Shown here piece by piece: positions 48,461 through 60,254 of a stretch of 64,000 bases of DNA. This stretch comes from an uncultured Pelagibacteraceae bacterium (GTDB taxonomy: Bacteria; Pseudomonadota; Alphaproteobacteria; Pelagibacterales; Pelagibacteraceae): NCBI GenBank assembly GCA_902538255.1, contig CACBEJ010000001.1:62001-126000 (forward strand), given 5' to 3'. Made by a program: the position numbers and the translations under genes. Numbering within the stretch: position 1 is the stretch's first letter; each line of letters starts with the position of its first letter. The notes under the pieces are model-generated. The model saw only the letters and a program-made list of their open reading frames with translations. It was not told the DNA's origin and made no database searches.

Positions 48461-49534
48461 ATGAGCAAAAAACCTTTAATTCTTGGAATAGAGTCTAGTT
48501 GTGATGAAACAGGAGCCTCTTTATTAACTGAAAATGAAGAAGGTTTCCCAATAGTTTTGTCGAATATTGTTTCAAGTCAAGAGGAAGTTCATAGGAAGTT
48601 TGGTGGTGTAGTTCCTGAACTAGCAGCTCGTTCTCACATTGAAAAAATTGATTGGATTGTCAAAAAAGCTATTGATGAAAGTGGGAGAAAAATTGAGGAA
48701 ATAGATGCGGTTGCTTCTACCGCTGGTCCTGGTTTAATTGTTTGTTTATCAGTCGGGTTAAGTTTTGGTAAAGCTTTTGCAACAGCAATGAATAAACCTT
48801 TTATTGCTGTTAACCATTTAGAGGGACATGCTTTAAGTCCAAAACTAAATACAAATTTAAATTATCCATATTTACTTCTTTTAATTTCAGGTGGACACTC
48901 ACAATATTTAAGTGTTCAGAACCTTGGTAAATATAAAAGATTAGGAACAACCATTGATGACGCTTTAGGAGAAGCATTTGATAAAACTGCAAAACTTTTA
49001 GGAATAGAATTTCCCGGAGGACCTCAGGTAGAAATCTTAGCTGAAAAAGGTGACTCTAATAAATATGATTTACCAAAACCAATTTTTAATAAAGGAGGAT
49101 GCAATCTTTCCTTTGCAGGTCTCAAAACTGCTGTATTGAAAATAAGCAAAACGATTAAATCAGATCAAGATAAATATGATCTAGCAGCATCTTTTCAAAA
49201 AACAATTGAGGAAATTTTATTAAAAAAAACCAAAATTGCATTTAATAAATTTGAAAAAATAAATGAACTAAAAGAAAAAATTTTTGTTGTTGCGGGAGGC
49301 GTTGCTGCCAATAAAAAAATTAGATCAATGTTAATAAATCTTTGTGAAGAAAATGATTATAGAGGTATTTTTCCACCAATAGAGTTTTGTGGAGACAATG
49401 CAGCTATGATTGCAATGGTAGGTTTGGAAAAATTTAAATTAAAACAATTTAATAATTTAGATTACCCTGCAAAACCTAGATGGCCGCTAGATGAAAAAGC
49501 TGTATTTCTCAAGGGCGCTGGTGTGAAGTTTTAG
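48461..49534 (+). CDS. tsaD: tRNA N6-adenosine threonylcarbamoyltransferase TsaD
   Basis: LGIESSCDETGASLL, GGVVPELAARSHIE, VNHLEGHALSPKL, LISGGHSQ, VAGGVAANKKIR. Confidence 0.97.
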   Translation: MSKKPLILGIESSCDETGASLLTENEEGFPIVLSNIVSSQEEVHRKFGGVVPELAARSHIEKIDWIVKKAIDESGRKIEEIDAVASTAGPGLIVCLSVGLSFGKAFATAMNKPFIAVNHLEGHALSPKLNTNLNYPYLLLLISGGHSQYLSVQNLGKYKRLGTTIDDALGEAFDKTAKLLGIEFPGGPQVEILAEKGDSNKYDLPKPIFNKGGCNLSFAGLKTAVLKISKTIKSDQDKYDLAASFQKTIEEILLKKTKIAFNKFEKINELKEKIFVVAGGVAANKKIRSMLINLCEENDYRGIFPPIEFCGDNAAMIAMVGLEKFKLKQFNNLDYPAKPRWPLDEKAVFLKGAGVKF

Positions 49535-49538
49535 TTTA

Positions 49539-50081
49539 TTATCTAAATTTTGGTCCAGACATCCATATTGCCAAGGTATGTCTTTTTCCAGAGACAATTT
49601 TATTTACTTTATGATTAATATAAGAGGGAAATATAATTGCACTTCCTGGAGTATTAAACTCATTGCAAATAATTTCATTTGCCCTGAATAATACTAATTC
49701 TCCACCTTTATAACTATCCTCAGATAAATTTAACAAAGCTGTAAGTTTTATATCTCTAACTGGGTCTGTGGGAACTGCATCAATATGCCAATTATATTCA
49801 GTTCCCTCATCATAAATATTATAATTTAGTTTTTTAAACGAAGTTAATGGATGAAGATCAAAACCAAAGAAATTATTATTGGCAGTTAAACAGAATTCTA
49901 AAAAAGGATTGATATATTTTTGAATTTTTCCAAGATTGACGAATTTTACCTCAGAAGTTTTTAAAGATTCCTGAGCATAATTGTCTTTACCTGAAATTAA
50001 ATTTTGGTTAATTGCTTTATTTATTTCTTTAATTTCAGACTCATTAAATATGTTCATTGAAGTGTAATTTGCAGCTCTCAT
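49539..50081 (-). CDS. 2OG-Fe(II) oxygenase (PKHD-type hydroxylase-like)
   Basis: EYNWHIDAVPTDPVRDIKLTALLNLSEDSYKGGELVLF, GSAIIFPSYINHKVNKIVSGKRHTLAIWMSGP. Confidence 0.88.
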   Translation of the reverse strand: MRAANYTSMNIFNESEIKEINKAINQNLISGKDNYAQESLKTSEVKFVNLGKIQKYINPFLEFCLTANNNFFGFDLHPLTSFKKLNYNIYDEGTEYNWHIDAVPTDPVRDIKLTALLNLSEDSYKGGELVLFRANEIICNEFNTPGSAIIFPSYINHKVNKIVSGKRHTLAIWMSGPKFR

Positions 50082-50139
50082 AATAATAAAACTATCAAAA
50101 TAAATTGATAAATTCCTTAAAATAATACAAAGTAATTTA

Positions 50140-50553
50140 ATGCAATATTGGTTAATGAAATCTGAACCAGATGTTTGGTCAATTGATCAACAAAAAAAAG
50201 CTGGAATTAAAGGTGCACCTTGGGATGGTGTTAGAAATTATCAGGCTGCAAAGAATTTAAAGAATATGAGGAAAGGTGATCTTTGTTTTTTTTATCATTC
50301 AAACATAGGAAAAGAGATTGTTGGTATCGTAAAAGTTATAAAAGAATCTTTTTTAGATAAAACTGACAAAACAGGAAGGTTCGTTGCTGTGACTGTTCAA
50401 TTTAAAACTAAATTTTCGAAGCCTATAACGCTCGAAAGTATTAAAAAAAATAAGGATTTAAGCCATTTAGCTCTGATAAAGCAAAGTAGGCTTTCTGTAA
50501 TGCCTGTTGATTATAAAAGCTGGAAAATTATAAATAACATGGGTAAAATTTAA
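50140..50553 (+). CDS. EVE domain-containing protein
   Basis: YWLMKSEPDVWSIDQQ, WDGVRNYQAAKNLKNMRKGDLCFFYHSN, EIVGIVKV. Confidence 0.94.
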   Translation: MQYWLMKSEPDVWSIDQQKKAGIKGAPWDGVRNYQAAKNLKNMRKGDLCFFYHSNIGKEIVGIVKVIKESFLDKTDKTGRFVAVTVQFKTKFSKPITLESIKKNKDLSHLALIKQSRLSVMPVDYKSWKIINNMGKI

Positions 50554-50568
50554 AAAAAAAATTGTCCT

Positions 50569-52661
<2,093 letters not shown>

Positions 52662-52665
<4 letters not shown>

Positions 52666-53306
52666 AACTTAATTAAATCTTTAAACTCTTGTTTAACAAC
52701 ATCCCATTTCAAAATCATCGAATTTAAAACAATCTTTCGATCTAAAGTTTTTAATTCGTCTGCAATCGGAGCCCACTTATATAAAGAAAGAGCACTAGGA
52801 TTAAAAGGTAAGTCTTGATAATAAACATCCCAATTTATTTTCTCTAATCGTTCATCAAAACTTTTCCTAGCTTCATCAATAATATCTAGCGGCATCTTAT
52901 TAGAAATTTCGTCATCTAAAATTTTATTGAAAATTTCGTTTGCTTTATGAATATCCTGATAATTAAAATTAACTCTTAAATATGAAAAAGTAAAAAAAGT
53001 TAAATCTTGTAATGCAACCGAATAAATATTCCATTTAGCAAGATTTACTGATGACATAAATTCATCATTATCAAAATGAAGAACGTATCTTGTTCCCATT
53101 CTAGTTTTTAGATAATTATATAAAGTAACTTGAGTAGCCCAGGCAGATTTGGTTTGAATAAATTGTTCTAATTCATCTAAAGTTTTTATTTTTTTCTTTG
53201 GAATAAACGCCTTAAACATGGCGAATAAATATGTTTTAAAATCCTTAAGTTTAATATCTCTCCAAGTTAATTTGTATTTTCCCATGTAAATTTGTAAGTG
53301 CGCCAA
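52662..53306 (-). CDS. Hypothetical protein (start could be MGKYKL at 53285)
   Basis: Long ORF convergent with acs, 4-nt overlap; no family recognised. Confidence 0.7.
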
Positions 53307-53420
53307 TTATATCTTAAAAAAGTAAGTAAATAAGTACCTAATATGGTGAATTTTAGGTCTTTTCAAAACCTTCATAATGGTTATGGTTTCAACCAGTTAT
53401 AACTAAAAAGAGAGGTATAA

Positions 53421-53681
53421 ATGTCAAATCAACAAAAACACTGGGAAAAGACCAGGGGATTGTTATTTATAACACTTGCAATCTGGTTTGTTTTCTCAAT
53501 TGGCATCTTTCTCTTTGGAGCTGAAATGAACAAGGTCACAGGACCTTTCGGTTATCCGTGGACATACTGGTTTACATGTCAGGGATCTCTTGGTGCATTT
53601 GTAATCCTAATTTTCTGGTTTGCGAATAGACAAGAAAAAATCGATGAAGAGTTCGGCTTTAGCGAAAGAGAGGACGAATAA
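53421..53681 (+). CDS. DUF4212 protein (sodium/substrate symporter small subunit)
   Basis: HWEKTRGLLFITLAIWFVFSIGIFLFGAEMN..PFGYPWTYWFTCQGSLGAFVILIFWFANRQEKID; followed by symporter. Confidence 0.93.
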   Translation: MSNQQKHWEKTRGLLFITLAIWFVFSIGIFLFGAEMNKVTGPFGYPWTYWFTCQGSLGAFVILIFWFANRQEKIDEEFGFSEREDE

Positions 53682-55492
53682 TGAAAGGTAATTTCATAGA
53701 TAATTTGCCTAAAGTTTACGGGATCTATACCGGAGGATTTATAGGTTTCATAATCATTATGGCAATTGCTGAACAGATGGGTATGACAGCTAAAGCGATC
53801 GGTATCGCTTTTGTTGCTTTTACTGTATTCATCTATGCATTAATCGGTTGGCTATCAAGAACAGCCCAAGCAGATGCATATTACGTAGCTGGAAGGCAAG
53901 TACCAACAGTCTTCAACGGAATGGCGACAGCAGCAGACTGGATGTCTGGTGCTTCATTCGTTGCAATGGCAGGTGGTATTTACTTTAAAGGTTACGGCTA
54001 TATGGCTCTACTTGTAGGTTGGACTGGTGGTTACGTGCTTGTTGCATCTTTATTAGCACCATACTTAAGAAAATTTGGCTGTTATACAGTTCCAGATTTT
54101 ATAGGTACTAGATACGGTGGTAATTTAGCTAGATTTAGCGCAGTTGTAGTTTTAACTGTTGCTTCATTTACGTATGTGACTGCACAAATTAACGCTACAG
54201 GTACTATCGCATCTGTTGCACTTGATATCCCATTCCAATACGCAGTTTATGTTGGACTAATAAGTATTTTATTATGTTCAATGTTAGGTGGTATGAGGGG
54301 GGTAACTTGGACACAGGTTGCACAATATATCGTACTGATTATAGCTTACCTACTTCCAGTATTCTGGATCAGTAACAAAATGGGTGCGGGTTTCTTCCCT
54401 CACTTTATGTTAGCTGACGAGGTAGCTAGAATTGGTGAATTAGAACAACAGTTTGGTTTTGTCAAAAACGCAGCTGCTGATCTAAAATCAGTACCTAAAG
54501 GCTTAGCAGGTATAACTAAAGCTCACTCTGCAGTGAACGCTACACCTTGGGCATTTATTTCATTAGCATTAGCGATGATGATGGGAACAGCATCATTACC
54601 GCACGTGATGATGAGATACTTTACTACTCCAAGTGTAAAAGCAGCTAGAAAATCAGTAGGTTGGTCATTATTCTTTATCTTCCTACTTTATTCTTCTGCT
54701 CCAATGTTAGCTACTTTATCTAAGTTATCATTGATCGACCCGAATTTACCAACAGGTATTATCGGTAAGACATTTGCAGAAGTGGAAGCGATAGATTGGT
54801 ACAAAAACTGGAACCAAGCAAACCTAATGTTTATCAGCGACTTTAACGGAAATGGAACTCTTGAATTAAATGAGTTCTTCATGGGTGGTAAAGCCGTTGT
54901 ATTAGCAACTCCAGAGATTGCTGGATTACCTTATGTAATTTCAGGTCTAGTTGCTGCAGGGGGTATGGCAGCTGCCATGTCTACTGCCGATGGTTTGATT
55001 CTAGCGATTGCAAACGCTATATCACATGATGTTTACTATAAGATCATTGATCCAAAAGCGGAAACTGCAAAACGACTACTTGTTGCAAGGGTATTACTTG
55101 TAATAATTGGTTTTGCTGGAGCAACTATTGCAGCAATGGAGATACAAGGAATCTTAGGTTCGGTTATCTGGGCTTTTGATTTTGCGATGTCTGGATTGTT
55201 CTTCCCACTTGTACTTGGTGTATGGTGGAAGAGAGCTAATAGACAAGGTGCGATTGCTGGTATGCTAGGTGGTCTAATCGCCGGTGCGTGGTACTTAGTT
55301 TGGGTACGAACTGGCGGAAGTGGATTCCTAGGAATTACACAGTTAACATTTGGTATCTTCGGATCAGCTGTTAGTTTAGTTTTAATGGTAGTAGTTAGTT
55401 TAATGACTGCAGAACCAGATAAAGCTACTCAAAAAATGGTTGATGATGTTCGTGTACCGAGTGGTAAATCAATTCTTGGTAAATCACACTAA
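53681..55492 (+). CDS. Sodium/solute symporter, acetate-permease-like (VC_2705 family)
   Basis: GRQVPTVFNGMATAADWMSGASFVAMAGGIYF, GTASLPHVMMRYFTTPSVKAARKSVGW, GLVAAGGMAAAMSTADGLILAIANAISHDVYY. Confidence 0.93.
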   Translation: MKGNFIDNLPKVYGIYTGGFIGFIIIMAIAEQMGMTAKAIGIAFVAFTVFIYALIGWLSRTAQADAYYVAGRQVPTVFNGMATAADWMSGASFVAMAGGIYFKGYGYMALLVGWTGGYVLVASLLAPYLRKFGCYTVPDFIGTRYGGNLARFSAVVVLTVASFTYVTAQINATGTIASVALDIPFQYAVYVGLISILLCSMLGGMRGVTWTQVAQYIVLIIAYLLPVFWISNKMGAGFFPHFMLADEVARIGELEQQFGFVKNAAADLKSVPKGLAGITKAHSAVNATPWAFISLALAMMMGTASLPHVMMRYFTTPSVKAARKSVGWSLFFIFLLYSSAPMLATLSKLSLIDPNLPTGIIGKTFAEVEAIDWYKNWNQANLMFISDFNGNGTLELNEFFMGGKAVVLATPEIAGLPYVISGLVAAGGMAAAMSTADGLILAIANAISHDVYYKIIDPKAETAKRLLVARVLLVIIGFAGATIAAMEIQGILGSVIWAFDFAMSGLFFPLVLGVWWKRANRQGAIAGMLGGLIAGAWYLVWVRTGGSGFLGITQLTFGIFGSAVSLVLMVVVSLMTAEPDKATQKMVDDVRVPSGKSILGKSH

Positions 55493-55504
55493 ATAATCTT
55501 TTAA

Positions 55505-55530
55505 AGGGGCGATTAATTTCGCCCCTTTTA
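55505..55530 (+). terminator. Rho-independent-terminator-like hairpin after symporter
   Basis: AAAGGGGCGA-TTAATT-TCGCCCCTTT, 10-bp perfect stem, then TATTTC. Confidence 0.85.
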
Positions 55531-55560
55531 TTTCAATACTTTTTCCAATATAAATTTTGA

Positions 55561-55911
55561 ATGTCAGCAAATTTTCATCCTTTAATATATTTTATTGATT
55601 ATTTGCTTGGGATCATCATGTGGACTCTTATTGGAAGAGTAGCAATGAATATTTTTCAAAGAGAGGACTCACAATTCTTTTTCATGAGAGTATTTGTGAA
55701 ATACACTGATCCTCTAATAAAATTATTTAAACCAATAACGCCATCATTTATCATTGGGCCATTGATACCCTTGTATGTTGCTTGGTTTTTCTACATGATT
55801 AGATTTTATCTAATGCCTTGGATCTTAGGCTATTCGGTGATGGGAATGTTGTCATTTCCTTTAGAGAGTGAAATTTCTCGACAAATATACCAATTTTTTA
55901 ATTCATTTTAA
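55561..55911 (+). CDS. Hypothetical membrane protein, YggT-like character
   Basis: 116 aa; GRVAMNIFQREDSQFFFMRVFVKYTDPLIKLFKPITPSFI. Confidence 0.7.
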   Translation: MSANFHPLIYFIDYLLGIIMWTLIGRVAMNIFQREDSQFFFMRVFVKYTDPLIKLFKPITPSFIIGPLIPLYVAWFFYMIRFYLMPWILGYSVMGMLSFPLESEISRQIYQFFNSF

Positions 55912-55945
55912 TTTTTAAAATTGATACTAGTTAATCTAGTAATCA

Positions 55946-56605
55946 ATGAAAAATATACAAATTTCACCATCAATTTTATCAGCTGACTTTAGTCAATTAG
56001 GTTCAGAAATTAAGAGACTCGAAGAAAGTGGAGCTGATATGATTCATGTTGATGTAATGGATGGTCATTTTGTTCCTAATTTAACAATAGGACCACCTGT
56101 AATTAAAGCTCTTCGAAAACATTGTTCATTAAAATTTGATGTTCATTTGATGATATCACCAGTTCATAAATATATAGATGCTTACGCTGATGCGGGAGCA
56201 GATATAATTACTATTCATCCTGAGGCAACTGATAATTTAGAAAATTCAATAAAAAAGATAAAAGAAAAAAATAAGAAAGTTGGAGTTTCACTTAATCCTG
56301 AAACTAAAATTGATTTAATATTAGATCTATTAGATCAAATTGATTTAGTTTTAATTATGAGTGTAAATCCTGGATTTGGAGGTCAAAAATTTATGCCAGA
56401 AGTTTTAGAAAAAATTAAAGAACTAAAAAAAATAAAAGAACAAAAAAAGATGGCTTTTGATATAGAAATTGATGGTGGGATCAATTTTGATAATTGCAAA
56501 AGTGCAATTGATGCCGGTGCTAACATTCTAGTTTCTGGTACTACAGTATTTAAAAGTAATGATGGAGACATAAAGAAAAATATTAATTTATTAAAATTAA
56601 AATAA
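55946..56605 (+). CDS. rpe: Ribulose-phosphate 3-epimerase
   Basis: ISPSILSADFSQLGSEIKRLEESGADMIHVDVMDGHFVPNLTIGPPVIKALR, IMSVNPGFGGQKFMP, DGGI. Confidence 0.97.
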   Translation: MKNIQISPSILSADFSQLGSEIKRLEESGADMIHVDVMDGHFVPNLTIGPPVIKALRKHCSLKFDVHLMISPVHKYIDAYADAGADIITIHPEATDNLENSIKKIKEKNKKVGVSLNPETKIDLILDLLDQIDLVLIMSVNPGFGGQKFMPEVLEKIKELKKIKEQKKMAFDIEIDGGINFDNCKSAIDAGANILVSGTTVFKSNDGDIKKNINLLKLK

Positions 56606-56609
56606 GTTA

Positions 56610-58238
56610 ATGATTAATACAAATTCCTTAGGCATTATAGGTCAATTTTATTTTAATATAAAAAAAAGTTTTAGATCAATTTATCAGAATTCAAATTTTT
56701 ATGAAAAAAGAATATCAAGAACTTTCGATAATAGTTTTGAATACAAACCAAGTCCTCATTTACTTTCTTCTATAATTAAATACCAAAACAAAAAATATAA
56801 AATTGAAGACTTTGCTATTGATTCAATTTGGCAAAATAATTTAAGCTCAAAAGATTATGAAAAATTAAATAATTTTTTCTGGTTTTTTAGCTTAGATTTA
56901 AAATCCTCTAAAAAAACTACACAAAATGTTATAAAAAATTGGATTTCAAATAACTCTAAATATCAAAAAAAAAGTTGGGAATTTGATTTAACAGCAAAAA
57001 GAATTATTTCATGGTTATCAAATCATCAACTCACTTACGAAGATAGTGATCAAGATTATAGAGCTACTTTTGATCATATGATTCAGAAACAAACTAATCA
57101 TTTGTTAAATGAGATGAAAAACTCAAAAGAAATTGAAAACAAAATGATTGGATGTGCTGCAATAATTTTGACGGGATTAGCTTACAAAAATGAAAAGCAG
57201 TATCTTATTAACGGATTAAATTTGTTAAAAAATATAATTAAATCTTCAATCGATAACCAAGGTTTCCCAAAATCAAGAAATATTAGACAATTAATATTTT
57301 ATTTAAAATACTTTATTGTTATTAGAGAGTGGTTCAAAGAATCACAAAGTTCAATCCCAGAATATATTGATGAAACTATTTATTATTTAGGATCAAGTTA
57401 TTCTTTTATATGGCAAAGTATAAAACAAGATATTTTTTTTAATGGAAATTATTCTTCTGAAAATAGAGACTTCGATCAATATCTAAAAAGATTTAGCTAT
57501 ACTTTTAACAGTCAAATTAATGAACTTGGTGGATATGTAATACTTAAAAATAAAAAAATAATTCTTGCTGCTGATATTGGTTCTAGTCCAAGTAAAACTT
57601 TTTCCAATGACTATCAGGCAGGTGCCTTATCATTTGAAATATTTTCAAATGATAAAAAATTAATTTCAAATGCTGGATACTTCTCAGATAAAAATAACAG
57701 ACTTAATAAATTGTCAAGAAGCACAGCTCAACATAATGTTTTATCAATTGAAGACCACTCCTCATGTGATTTTACTAAAGGTCAAACTAATTTAGTAATT
57801 AATAATGTATTAAAAGTTTCAAAAAAAAATGTAGTTTTTGAAAACAATTATTGGAAAATATCAGGTGCACATGATGGATATTTAATTAAGTTTGGAGCAA
57901 GTTATGAGAGAGAAATTGAGTTCTTTCCAAAACAAATGAAATTTATTGGCTATGATAAGTTATTTAGAAAAAGTTCAAACAAAGAAATTAAATTTGATAT
58001 TAGATTTCATCTTAATCCAAACTCAAAAGTAATGAAGACACAAGACAATAAATCTATACTAATTGAATTAGATGAAGAAGGTTGGAAATTTAGTTGTGAT
58101 AACTTTGATATTAATATTGATAATGGTTTATATTTCGGTAATAAAAATTCATATAAAGAAAATCAAAATATTTTTATCTCAGGTATGAATAATGAAAAAG
58201 AACAGGTAATAAAATGGGAGATAAGTAAATTACAATGA
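56610..58238 (+). CDS. Heparinase II/III family protein
   Basis: KRIISWLSNHQ, GCAAIILTGLAY, GFPKSRNIRQLIFYLKYFIVIREW, AGALSFEIFSNDKKLISNAGYFSDKNNRLNKLSRSTAQHNVLSIED. Confidence 0.88.
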   Translation: MINTNSLGIIGQFYFNIKKSFRSIYQNSNFYEKRISRTFDNSFEYKPSPHLLSSIIKYQNKKYKIEDFAIDSIWQNNLSSKDYEKLNNFFWFFSLDLKSSKKTTQNVIKNWISNNSKYQKKSWEFDLTAKRIISWLSNHQLTYEDSDQDYRATFDHMIQKQTNHLLNEMKNSKEIENKMIGCAAIILTGLAYKNEKQYLINGLNLLKNIIKSSIDNQGFPKSRNIRQLIFYLKYFIVIREWFKESQSSIPEYIDETIYYLGSSYSFIWQSIKQDIFFNGNYSSENRDFDQYLKRFSYTFNSQINELGGYVILKNKKIILAADIGSSPSKTFSNDYQAGALSFEIFSNDKKLISNAGYFSDKNNRLNKLSRSTAQHNVLSIEDHSSCDFTKGQTNLVINNVLKVSKKNVVFENNYWKISGAHDGYLIKFGASYEREIEFFPKQMKFIGYDKLFRKSSNKEIKFDIRFHLNPNSKVMKTQDNKSILIELDEEGWKFSCDNFDINIDNGLYFGNKNSYKENQNIFISGMNNEKEQVIKWEISKLQ

Positions 58239-59773
58239 AGAAAAAAATCAAAACAGCTCTTATATCTGTATCTGACAAAACAAACTTAAGACCTTTATTA
58301 AATATTTTAAAAAAATTGAAAATTAAAATAATTAGCTCAGGAGGTACTTATAAAGAAATTAAAAGATTAAAATTTAATTGCTTGGAGGTATCTGATTTTA
58401 CCAATTCCCCTGAGATTTTGGAGGGGAGAGTAAAAACTCTTCATCCAAAAATTCATGCAGGAATTTTAAATAAAAGAAAAAAAAAATCTCACTCAAAAGA
58501 TCTTAAAGATAATAATTTTGAGAATATTGATTTAGTCATAGTTAATTTTTATCCATTTGAGAAAACTCTTAAAAAAACAAATAATCATCAAAAAGTTATA
58601 GAGAATATAGATGTTGGTGGCCCTACAATGGTTAGATCTGCTGCAAAAAACTATAATGATGTAGCTGTAATAACATCTCCAGATCAGTATGAGGAATTAA
58701 TTCAAGAACTAAAAAAATTTAAGGGATCTACTTCCTTAAATTTTAGGGAAAAACTTTCAAGAATAGCGTTTGCTGAGACAGCTTATTATGATTCTGTAAT
58801 TTCAAATTATTTTAACAAAAAAACAAATACTATTTTCCCTAGGAAAAAAATTTTTCATGGAAATCTCTTAGAGCAACTTAGATATGGAGAAAATCCACAT
58901 CAACAGAGTGCAATTTATTCAAATGATACAGATATTAATTTTAAACAAATTCATGGGAAACAACTGAGTTATAACAATTATAATGACATATTTAGTGCTC
59001 TTACTATTTCTAAATCTTTACCAAAAGGTAAAGGAACAGTCATTGTTAAGCATGCAAACCCGTGTGGGGTTTCTGCTAAAAAAGATCCTTTAGAAAGTTA
59101 TAAATCAGCACTTTCTTGTGATCCTGTAAGCGCTTTTGGTGGAATAGTTTCTTGTAATTTTAAAGTTACAAAAAACTTAGCTGCTGAATTAAATAAGTTA
59201 TTTTTAGAAGTGATAATTGCAAATGGATTTGATGACAATGCCATCAAAATATTAAAGACTAAAAAAAACTTGAGATTAATTGATGCAACTAATTATGTAT
59301 CAGGACAACTTTTTAAGTTTGTCTCATTTAATAAAAACATAATGGTTCAGTCCGAGGACTTAAATATATTTTCAAAGAAAAATTTTAAATTTGTATCAAA
59401 ACGAAAACCAACCTCTAAACAACTTAAAGATATTATTTTTGCTTTTAATGTATGTAGATACGTAAAATCCAATGCAATAGTGTTAGCATCTAACGAAACA
59501 ACTGTAGGTATTGGTTCTGGTCAACCGAGCAGATTAGACAGTTGCCAAATAGCAATAGATAAAATGAAAAAATTTAATCTAAGCGCAAATAATTTAGTAG
59601 CAGCCTCTGACGCATTTTTTCCTTTTGTAGACGGTATTGAAAAATTAATCCAAACTGGTGTAAGAGCAGTGGTTCAACCATCAGGATCAATAAGAGACAA
59701 GGAGATAATTAAATTTGCAAACGAAACAGATACAGTGCTTCTTTTTTCAAGGACTAGACATTTTAGACATTAA
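58235..59773 (+). CDS. purH: Bifunctional AICAR formyltransferase/IMP cyclohydrolase
   Basis: SVSDKTNLRPLLNIL, SSGGTYKEIK, GGPTMVRSAAKNY, LRYGENPHQQSA, VKHANPCGVS, GIGSGQPSRLDS. Confidence 0.97.
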   Translation: MKKKIKTALISVSDKTNLRPLLNILKKLKIKIISSGGTYKEIKRLKFNCLEVSDFTNSPEILEGRVKTLHPKIHAGILNKRKKKSHSKDLKDNNFENIDLVIVNFYPFEKTLKKTNNHQKVIENIDVGGPTMVRSAAKNYNDVAVITSPDQYEELIQELKKFKGSTSLNFREKLSRIAFAETAYYDSVISNYFNKKTNTIFPRKKIFHGNLLEQLRYGENPHQQSAIYSNDTDINFKQIHGKQLSYNNYNDIFSALTISKSLPKGKGTVIVKHANPCGVSAKKDPLESYKSALSCDPVSAFGGIVSCNFKVTKNLAAELNKLFLEVIIANGFDDNAIKILKTKKNLRLIDATNYVSGQLFKFVSFNKNIMVQSEDLNIFSKKNFKFVSKRKPTSKQLKDIIFAFNVCRYVKSNAIVLASNETTVGIGSGQPSRLDSCQIAIDKMKKFNLSANNLVAASDAFFPFVDGIEKLIQTGVRAVVQPSGSIRDKEIIKFANETDTVLLFSRTRHFRH

Positions 59774-60107
59774 CTAACTTGTCTATTTTCGCAGCAAGAA
59801 TAAAATCGCTCTCTGCTAGGCCTTTTATAGCATGTGTAAATATCTTAATTCTCGCATAACCCCATCCAAACCACAAATCTGGGTGATGACCTTCAGCTTC
59901 TGCTATTTCTCCAACTCTATTAACAAAATCTTGACTTTGTAAAAAGTCATCAAATTTAAAACTTTTAATTAAATGATAGCCATCAACTTTATCCTCCAAA
60001 ACTTCCCAACCATCAACTTTTTTAAGATATTCATGAATTTCGTCAGTGTTAAATGGGGGAATATTTCCCTCACATGGCACACATTTTTTACTTGCTAAAT
60101 CACTCAT
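59763..60107 (-). CDS. 4a-hydroxytetrahydrobiopterin dehydratase (MSDLASKK start; ORF-track N-terminus reads through tRNA-Gly)
   Basis: GWEVLEDKVDGYHLIKSFKFDDFLQSQDFVNRVGEIAEAEGHHPDLWFGWGYARIKIFTHAIKGLAESDFILAAKID. Confidence 0.94.
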   Translation of the reverse strand: MSDLASKKCVPCEGNIPPFNTDEIHEYLKKVDGWEVLEDKVDGYHLIKSFKFDDFLQSQDFVNRVGEIAEAEGHHPDLWFGWGYARIKIFTHAIKGLAESDFILAAKIDKLVNV

Positions 60108-60125
60108 TAATCTCTCACTTTTTTT

Positions 60126-60200
60126 TGGAGCGGGCAAAGGGGGTCGAACCCTCGACCTTCTCGTTGGCAACGAGACGCTCTACCACTGAGCTATGCCCGC
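60126..60200 (-). tRNA. tRNA-Gly (GCC), CCA encoded
   Basis: Reverse complement GCGGGCATAGCTCAGTGGTAGAGCGTCTCGTTGCCAACGAGAAGGTCGAGGGTTCGACCCCCTTTGCCCGCTCCA folds as a cloverleaf; anticodon loop TTGCCAA. Confidence 0.97.
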
Positions 60201-60254
60201 CTATTATTTTAATGAAATTAGTTATTTTTTTTAGATTAAGCAAGAATAAAATAA

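Noticed and set aside
59763-60170. N-terminal MPTRRSRVRPPLPAPKKSERL of the pterin dehydratase ORF
   Set aside because: This segment is translated tRNA-Gly sequence; the real start is MSDLASKK at 60107.
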